48,280 bases of DNA from Nocardia alni. Lineage in GTDB: Bacteria; Actinomycetota; Actinomycetes; Mycobacteriales; Mycobacteriaceae. The stretch spans positions 1 to 48,280 of the forward strand of contig NZ_JAGPOX010000071.1 in NCBI RefSeq assembly GCF_019038435.1, in the 5' to 3' direction. Below, piece by piece: positions 43,356 through 48,280 of the stretch. The position numbers and the translations under genes are program-made. A model generated the notes under the pieces. That model saw only the letters and a program-made list of their open reading frames with translations. It did no database searches and was not told the origin of the DNA. Each line of letters opens with the position of its first letter. Position 1 is the stretch's first letter.

Positions 43356-44111
43356 GTGACGAGCATGTGGGGCGCACCGTTGAGCGCGCGCTGGCGGGGG
43401 TCTCGCCGCCGCGATCCCGAGCAGGCCCGCTTCCTGACGGTGGCGTCACTGCGCTGGGTGCTCGCCAACCGGGCGTACACGCCCTGGTACCTGGTGCGGT
43501 ACTACCGACTGTTCAAGTTCCGCATGGCCAATCCGCATATCGTGCTGCGTGGCATGGTCTTCCTGGGCCGCCGGGTGGAGGTCCACGCCACCCCCGAGAT
43601 GGGCCGTATGGAGATCGGCCGCTGGGTGCACATCGGCGACGGCAACGCGATTCGCTGCCACGAGGGCTCGCTGCGCATCGGCGACAAGGTGGTGTTCGGT
43701 AAGGACAACGTCGTCAATACGTACCTCGACATCGAGATCGGCGCGTCCACGCTGGTCGCGGATTGGTGCTACATCTGCGACTTCGACCACCGGATGGACG
43801 ATGTGACCATGCCGATCAAGGATCAGGGCATCGTCAAGACGCCGGTGCGCATCGGCCCGGACACCTGGATCGCCGCCAAGGTCACCGTGCTGCGCGGCAC
43901 GCGGGTGGGGCGCGGCTGCGTGCTCGGCGCGCATGCCGTGGTGAAGGGCGATTTCCCCGACTTCAGCATCGCCGTCGGCGCGCCCGCGAAGGTGGTCAAG
44001 AACCGCAAGGAGGCGTGGGAGGCCCAGGCCCAGGCGCGGGCCGCGCGGGAGGCGGCGCTGGCCGATATCGAGCGCAAGAAGTCGGGCGGGGTCGCCGCGG
44101 GGCAGCGGTAG
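43356..44111 (+). CDS. Hexapeptide-repeat (left-handed beta-helix) acyltransferase, Rv3034c-like
   Basis: 251 residues from GTG 43356, with AGGAG six bases upstream. A helical N-terminus (RWVLANRAYTPWYLVRYYRL) leads into hexapeptide coils: HIGDGNAIRCHEGSLRIGDK, then a loop CYICDFDHRMDD with the probable catalytic His. The coils PVRIGPDTWIAAKVTVLRGT and VLGAHAVVKGDFPDFSIAVG follow, with the family end GAPAKVVKNR. It likely acetylates a sugar. The M. tuberculosis counterpart lies in a region linked to methylglucose lipopolysaccharide synthesis. Confidence 0.88.
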   Translation: MTSMWGAPLSARWRGSRRRDPEQARFLTVASLRWVLANRAYTPWYLVRYYRLFKFRMANPHIVLRGMVFLGRRVEVHATPEMGRMEIGRWVHIGDGNAIRCHEGSLRIGDKVVFGKDNVVNTYLDIEIGASTLVADWCYICDFDHRMDDVTMPIKDQGIVKTPVRIGPDTWIAAKVTVLRGTRVGRGCVLGAHAVVKGDFPDFSIAVGAPAKVVKNRKEAWEAQAQARAAREAALADIERKKSGGVAAGQR

Positions 44112-44247
44112 CGCGAGGCCGCACAGGAAGTGGTGGATCGTGGCCGATGATCCGTCGTGATCATGAGGTGCGGGGATCGAGAGGCCGGGCGCCGCTGATA
44201 CCGCGCGGAGCACGATTCTGTCGGTGGGGCGAGGTACGGTCTGGCGT

Positions 44248-44844
44248 ATGAGTCCGACGAAGTCGAAACCGAAGGGTGCTCCCCGCACGGGTGAGGGGCA
44301 GCCGCGGCGGTATGCGGCGTTGTTGCGCGGGATCATGCCCAGCAATCCGAATATGCAGGGCGAGAAGCTGCGCGGGGTGTTCAGTGGGCTCGGGTTCAGC
44401 TCGGTGGGTTCGGTGCTGGCCAGCGGCAATATCGTATTCGGCAGCGACGAGACCGATACCGTCGCACTGGAATCACGGATTCAGCAGGCGCTCAACGCGG
44501 AACTCGGCATCGGCGGCGGCACCATCATCCGCAGCCGGGAAGAGTTGCAGGCACTGGTCGACTCCGACCCGTTCCCAGGGCTGACGCATTCCCGGGAGAC
44601 GTATCTGATGGCCACCTTCATCAAGGATGCCGACAATCCCGGTCTGAAGGCGAAGCCGCCTGCGGATGTCGCCGAGACCGTCCAGGTCGTCCGGTACGAC
44701 GAGCCGTGCCGCGCGTTGCTGGCGATCATGGACAACAGCACGCCCAACTCGCCGGCCCACATGGCGTGGCTGGAAAAAGCCTATGGTCAAGGCATTACGA
44801 CACGAACGTGGTTGACGGTGCACAAGATCCTCGCCAAACTGTAG
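44248..44844 (+). CDS. DUF1697 family protein
   Basis: 198 residues from ATG 44248. The DUF1697 core is visible: RRYAALLRGIMPSNPNMQGE (where many members read RGINVGGKN), KLRGVFSGLGFSSVGSVLAS then GNIVF, and a long helix with ESRIQQALNAELG. Near the end is a NSTPNSPAHMAWLEKAYGQG segment followed by TTRTWLTVHKI. The function of the family is unknown. It is soluble with no signal peptide. The gaps on either side (44112-44247 and 44845-45106) hold nothing I can support. Confidence 0.88.
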   Translation: MSPTKSKPKGAPRTGEGQPRRYAALLRGIMPSNPNMQGEKLRGVFSGLGFSSVGSVLASGNIVFGSDETDTVALESRIQQALNAELGIGGGTIIRSREELQALVDSDPFPGLTHSRETYLMATFIKDADNPGLKAKPPADVAETVQVVRYDEPCRALLAIMDNSTPNSPAHMAWLEKAYGQGITTRTWLTVHKILAKL

Positions 44845-45106
44845 CCATAGAGCACCACCCTCCGGCGATCCGCAGCGGATCGAGTGGGTGGGATATGCAG
44901 CCTTAGAGTCGATGAATTAGTACCGAGAGAGTTCGTCTCGGGGGACCGCAGCCGAAATAGGTTGCAACAAGCGAATTTTCAGTAGACGTCTCACTCGGTA
45001 TGTCTTCGTTGAGCGGCCCGGTGCACTTGGTGTCCACACACTCGTTCGGGTTGGCTCGTCGTCGGCGATGCCCGAGGCGTCGTCCATCGACGAGCTAGGG
45101 GGCTCG

Positions 45107-46741
45107 ATGAGTGCATTCCTCGCGCGGCTGACCGTGGTTGCCGTGCTCGTAAGTGTTGTAGCGACGGGTTCGGCAGTGGCCGGGCCGCCGTCGCCGTCAC
45201 TGGTGGCCGCTCCCAAGCGGATTCACCGTGACGCGCACGGATCGGTCCGGCAGGTCGTGCCGGACCGGCCTGTGCCCGGGCCCGGCGGTGTGCAGGATCC
45301 GAGGGCCGCGGCCACCGCGCACACCGCCGATGTCGAGCGGCTCTTCGGTGCGGCCGCATCGGCAAAACTCCAGGTGCAGAAGGTATCTCGGCGCGGCAAG
45401 GGTGCCGCCGTGCGGCTGGTCCAGTCGATCGGCGCGGTCCCTGTCTACGGTGCGGGTGTCGTGCTGGCGTTACGGGCCGACGGGGCGCTGCTGTCGGCGA
45501 CCGGCGCGCTGGCCGAGCGGGTCATCGGCGAATACCATTGGGGTCCAGCCGAACCCGCTCGGGCGGCGGCGCTCGCCGCGGCGGCCCGGCGAGCCGGGGT
45601 TCCCGCACGTGACGTCCGGATACGAGTCGAATCGCCGGTCTGGTATGACCCCGAGCTGTCCGGGGGCGGCTCCGACAAGACCGCGATCCCGGCCTTCGTT
45701 TTCGAGGTCACGGCGGGTGCGGGCGGTTGGCGGGTCTTCGTCGCGGCAGGTTCGCCCGATACGGTGCTGGACGCATGGAAATCAGAGGAGGACGTGAATC
45801 GGATCGTGTGCGACGCGCGCTCCCGGGGAGCCGACGAGAAGATCGAAATCCCCTGTGGCGGTGACGGATCGTATCCGGTCGTGCGGACCGAAGGAAAGCC
45901 GCGCGTCGCCGGAAACGCCGATGCGAACAAGGTGTACGACTGGATCGGCGACACCGAGAGCTTCTTCGCTCACCACACCGAGCTGGGCAGCCTCACCGAT
46001 CTGATCGGCATCGACGCACGCGACGGCCGTGGCAAGGCGCTGCGCGCGACCGTGCGGGCCTGCCTCGACACCTGCCCGTACGCCAACGCCTTCTGGTCCG
46101 GCGAGCAGGGCTTCGTCATGGGCACCGAGGTGATGAGCCTGGATGTCGTCGCCCACGAGCTGACCCACGGCGTCACCGAGAAGACCAGTAATCTCGACTA
46201 CCGCAACGAATCCGGCGCGATCAACGAGTCGCTCTCCGACATCTTCGGTGAATTCACCGAACTGTCGACGCGAGCACAGCATTCCGCCAAGGATCGCTGG
46301 AAGATCGGCAACGGCACTCGCCTGGGCGTCATCCGCGACATGCGGGCGCCCGCCGAATCCCCCGACCCCCAACCGGATACGTATCAGGGCCCGCGCTGGA
46401 GCCCCGCGACCGATTCTGACCGCACCCCCGCCCCCGACCTCGGCGGCGTTCACATCAACAGCGGCGTAGGCAACCGCCTCGCCTACCTGATCACCGACGG
46501 CGACACCGTCGCCGGTAAGCCGCTGGAGGGCCTCGGCCTCGACAAGGCGGCCACCCTCTACTGGACGGTCGAAACCGAGCTGTACCCCAGCGCCGACTAT
46601 CCGGCCCTGGCCGGAACCCTCCTGTCCGCCTGCCACGACGCGGTCGAAGACGCTACTCCCGGCTTCACCGACGCCGAATGCACCCGAATTCGCAGGGCCA
46701 TCGACGCCGTCCGCATCCCGGTCATTGAGGACCGCGCCTGA
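45107..46741 (+). CDS. Secreted thermolysin-family (M4) neutral metalloprotease
   Basis: 544 residues from ATG 45107, with a GGGGG run upstream. The signal peptide is LARLTVVAVLVSVVATGSAVA. A propeptide with FTP-like features (VQSIGAVPVYGAGVVLALRA) runs to about residue 230. The zinc site is H350-E-L-T-H354, with third ligand E374 in GAINESLSDIFGE. The catalytic His lies in DLGGVHINSGVGNR. It should be an extracellular zinc endopeptidase activated by propeptide removal. No inhibitor gene is evident; two small coiled-coil genes follow on the same strand. Confidence 0.95.
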   Translation: MSAFLARLTVVAVLVSVVATGSAVAGPPSPSLVAAPKRIHRDAHGSVRQVVPDRPVPGPGGVQDPRAAATAHTADVERLFGAAASAKLQVQKVSRRGKGAAVRLVQSIGAVPVYGAGVVLALRADGALLSATGALAERVIGEYHWGPAEPARAAALAAAARRAGVPARDVRIRVESPVWYDPELSGGGSDKTAIPAFVFEVTAGAGGWRVFVAAGSPDTVLDAWKSEEDVNRIVCDARSRGADEKIEIPCGGDGSYPVVRTEGKPRVAGNADANKVYDWIGDTESFFAHHTELGSLTDLIGIDARDGRGKALRATVRACLDTCPYANAFWSGEQGFVMGTEVMSLDVVAHELTHGVTEKTSNLDYRNESGAINESLSDIFGEFTELSTRAQHSAKDRWKIGNGTRLGVIRDMRAPAESPDPQPDTYQGPRWSPATDSDRTPAPDLGGVHINSGVGNRLAYLITDGDTVAGKPLEGLGLDKAATLYWTVETELYPSADYPALAGTLLSACHDAVEDATPGFTDAECTRIRRAIDAVRIPVIEDRA

Positions 46742-46785
46742 CCCGGATCCTGCCCGGCAGTATCCGACCACCGAGAGGAGCACTA

Positions 46786-47091
46786 GTGATTTTCGAATTA
46801 GAGGCAAGGGCAAGCCGATTGAAAGACGTCGAGATCGGCACGACCGCGCGACTGATCGACCTACTGCACACCGCCGAGAGCAACCACGCACGAACGATGC
46901 AGGAACTCGCCACCGTCCAAGACGAGATCTACGCGATGAAAGCCGGACTCGGCGATGTCAAGTCCGAATTATGCGAGGTCAAAAACTACCTCAATGAACT
47001 CCACCTCGAGGTGGCCGACCAGGGCACCCTGTTCAGGTCCTTCAGGGACACACAGCAAGAAATCCTGGACAGTCTCCGCTCGAAGAACTAG
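46786..47091 (+). CDS. Small coiled-coil protein
   Basis: 101 residues from GTG 46786, with AGAGGAG upstream. It is almost all amphipathic helix with heptad character (VQDEIYAMKAGLGDVKSELC, then EVKNYLNELHLEVADQGTLF). It has no signal peptide, no membrane segment and no recognised family. It lies 44 bases after the protease gene and 76 bases before the next coiled-coil gene, so the two small genes may be cotranscribed. GC is lower than in the surrounding genes. Confidence 0.7.
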   Translation: MIFELEARASRLKDVEIGTTARLIDLLHTAESNHARTMQELATVQDEIYAMKAGLGDVKSELCEVKNYLNELHLEVADQGTLFRSFRDTQQEILDSLRSKN

Positions 47092-47167
47092 CAGTCCGAT
47101 CGCTCTGATAGACCCAGGCGCTCAGCTCCAGATTGATACCATTCCCGCTAGTGAGAGGATAGGCGCA

Positions 47168-47599
47168 ATGACCGCCGCCGTAGAAGTCAGGGTATCCAAA
47201 TTGGAAGACGATGCCTCCGAAACAAACTATCGAATCGGGAAATTTGCGAAAACCATCGATGATAACCATTCTAAGGTGCTGGAGGAGTTCGGCCTAGCGC
47301 ACGGCCAGTTCGAGAACATCCGCAACGAGTTCGACTACGTACATGGCGAGTTCGAGTACACGCATGGCGAGTTCGAGTATATGCATGACCAGTTCGACTA
47401 CATGCATGGCCAGTTCGGGCACATGCATAAGGAATTCGAGTATATGCATGAGAATTTCGATGCGATCAATGCTAGGCTCGATGAGCAGACCGCCGTATTG
47501 CGCGGGCATGACACCATGCTAAAGTCGTTCACCGGAATGTTCCAGGCGCAGTCCGAACAATTGAGAGAAATTCTCCATCGGCTCCCCTCGAATCAGTAG
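47168..47599 (+). CDS. Heptad-repeat coiled-coil protein, Tyr/His-rich
   Basis: 143 residues from ATG 47168, with GAGAGGATAGG upstream. Residues 41-103 are nine consecutive heptads in perfect register, of the type F-[DE]-Y-[MVT]-H-[GD]-[EQ] (FDYVHGE, FEYTHGE, FEYMHDQ, FDYMHGQ, FEYMHEN). Five more heptads follow with Leu or Phe at the first position. Phe at position a and Met/Val at d give a coiled-coil core, with His at e and Tyr at c. There is no signal peptide or known domain. The function is unknown; the His lattice might make assembly pH- or metal-sensitive. Confidence 0.75.
   Translation: MTAAVEVRVSKLEDDASETNYRIGKFAKTIDDNHSKVLEEFGLAHGQFENIRNEFDYVHGEFEYTHGEFEYMHDQFDYMHGQFGHMHKEFEYMHENFDAINARLDEQTAVLRGHDTMLKSFTGMFQAQSEQLREILHRLPSNQ
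47288..47476 (+). repeat. 21-bp tandem repeats encoding nine heptads
   Basis: Nine successive 21-bp units of the form TTC-GA-TA-CATG-CA/GAG keep the reading frame. Units four to eight are the most alike at DNA level, pointing to recent tandem duplication. Confidence 0.8.
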
Positions 47600-47710
47600 T
47601 GCGCAATACTTCTGCGTCGTAGTTCGGGCTGTCCGTGAGTTATCCGGCGAGCGTGTCGGACGGGTTGCCGCATTGATGAATCTTTTGTGCGAACGCGATA
47701 GAAAGGGTTG

Positions 47711-47979
47711 ATGTACATGACTGAGGACCTGCTCGAGGCTCGAGTGGCAGCGCTGGAGGCATTCACTGGAATTCTCGAACCGGCTGAAGGCGACGTGGTG
47801 CCGACCACGGCAGGCACCTCCACAGGCTCGCTATCAAGTACGCCACGCTGAAGGCGTACCTCGACAAGGGCGAGAGTGAGATCGAGCGAGCGTTGCGGTT
47901 GTGGCCCGGCGGGGACGACGAAGCGGATGCCATCGCCCAGCGGGTGCGGTGCCGATTCTGCGGGGCAGGAGAAGTCTGA
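47711..47979 (+). pseudogene. Frameshifted small gene of unknown function
   Basis: An open frame from ATG 47711 (or ATG 47717, MTEDLLEARVAALEAFTGIL) stops at 47851. A different frame over about 47800-47979 reads RHLHRLAIKYATLKAYLDKG, ESEIERALRLWPGGDDEADA and ends RVRCRFCGAGEV. Each half looks coding only in its own frame, so one ancestral gene has probably been broken by an indel near 47800. A sequencing error is possible. The N-terminal helix resembles the style of the two preceding coiled-coil genes. Confidence 0.55.
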
Positions 47980-48146
47980 GCAGACTGTGTCTTCGCGGCG
48001 CGGTCGTGTCACCGACAACTCGGTAGGTCTATCGGCTGCTGTATGCACCGAGCAATCTCTGTGTCGATCTGCCTCTGTGCCGATCTGCGCTGTCGGATCG
48101 GGTGCTGGGCGGCGCAGGGAGTGCTCGGGCGGGAAGTACGGTGCGG

Positions 48147-48280
48147 CTACCTCCACCACGGCAGCGCTCGCTGGCGGGCGAGTTCATCTGCGGCTTCGAC
48201 CAATTCGGCCAAGTGCGGGTTGACGTGCTGGATGTGTTGTTCTACCCAGAGGGTGCAGGGGAGGGTGGGGGTGGAGGCAC
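48147..48280 (-). CDS. C-terminal end of an unidentified protein (partial)
   Basis: The last 44 codons are open on the minus strand from the window edge to a TAG at 48149-48147. They read TLPCTLWVEQHIQHVNPHLA, then ELVEAADELARQRALPWWR. The frame is coding-like (amphipathic helix, high third-base GC), while the other two minus frames hit stops. Too little is visible to name the family. The 167 bases before it (47980-48146) hold nothing I can support. Confidence 0.5.
   Translation of the reverse strand, partial: ASTPTLPCTLWVEQHIQHVNPHLAELVEAADELARQRALPWWR

Noticed and set aside
46955..47167. Upstream extension of the heptad-repeat gene
   Set aside because: It overlaps the preceding coiled-coil gene in another frame and lacks coding character; ATG 47168 has a good ribosome-binding site.
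47288..47476. The 21-bp repeats as a CRISPR array
   Set aside because: The repeats are contiguous, have no unique spacers and encode in-frame heptads.
1..48280. tRNA or rRNA genes
   Set aside because: No cloverleaf with a GTTC-type T-loop and no rRNA signature was recognised by eye; a dedicated scan was not possible.

Overview
This 48.3 kb window is high-GC chromosomal DNA from an actinobacterium of the Mycobacteriales, most likely Nocardia or a close relative. GTG and TTG starts are common and Shine-Dalgarno motifs are clear. The order nrdH-nrdI-nrdE ... nrdF ... fecB/ctaD-serB-ABC ATPase-Nudix-crotonase-two methyltransferases ... propeller lipoprotein/hexapeptide acyltransferase matches, as I recall it, the Mycobacterium tuberculosis Rv3053c-Rv3034c block. 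A geosmin-type terpene synthase has been added. Everything here is read by eye; no database search was run.

Region 1 (1-7.1 kb): a partial CobW-type GTPase, an orphan RsbT-like kinase, an LLM-type flavin oxidoreductase divergent from a MarR repressor with a perfect operator between them, and a near-complete molybdenum cofactor locus. The cofactor locus has moeA, a moaC-mog fusion and moaE as an overlapping operon, divergent from overlapping moaA-moaD.

Region 2 (7.1-10.1 kb): a DUF1003 protein, nadE directly behind a TetR gene, and an NADPH:FMN reductase divergent from tetR across a palindromic operator.

Region 3 (10.1-23.3 kb): the class Ib ribonucleotide reductase. nrdHIE and nrdF are separated by about 7.5 kb, and each is preceded by a pair of NrdR-box-like sites exactly 32 bp apart. 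NrdE carries a 409-residue intein inserted at its first redox-active cysteine. The DNA between nrdE and nrdF is accessory. It holds a decayed DUF234-type ATPase behind tandem palindromes, an amidohydrolase, a LuxR-type regulator and an aldo/keto reductase. It also holds a four-gene cassette that looks like a type VII-secreted polymorphic toxin module: two small WXG100-like proteins with YxxxD tails, a 494-residue effector with a low-GC C-terminal toxin tip, and a low-GC pentapeptide-repeat protein as candidate immunity factor. This cassette is the best candidate here for an undescribed system.

Region 4 (23.3-28.1 kb): a LysR regulator divergent from a Tat/lipobox-bearing epoxide-hydrolase-like protein, a class I methyltransferase, a second alpha/beta hydrolase and a polytopic membrane protein.

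Region 5 (28.1-44.8 kb): the conserved block (fecB, ctaD, serB, a PTH2-like protein, ABC ATPase, Nudix, crotonase, two methyltransferases), the terpene synthase, a propeller lipoprotein, a hexapeptide acyltransferase and a DUF1697 protein.

Region 6 (44.8 kb-end): a secreted thermolysin-family protease, two small coiled-coil proteins (one made of nearly perfect Tyr/His-rich heptads), a frameshifted small gene and the C-terminal end of an unidentified gene.
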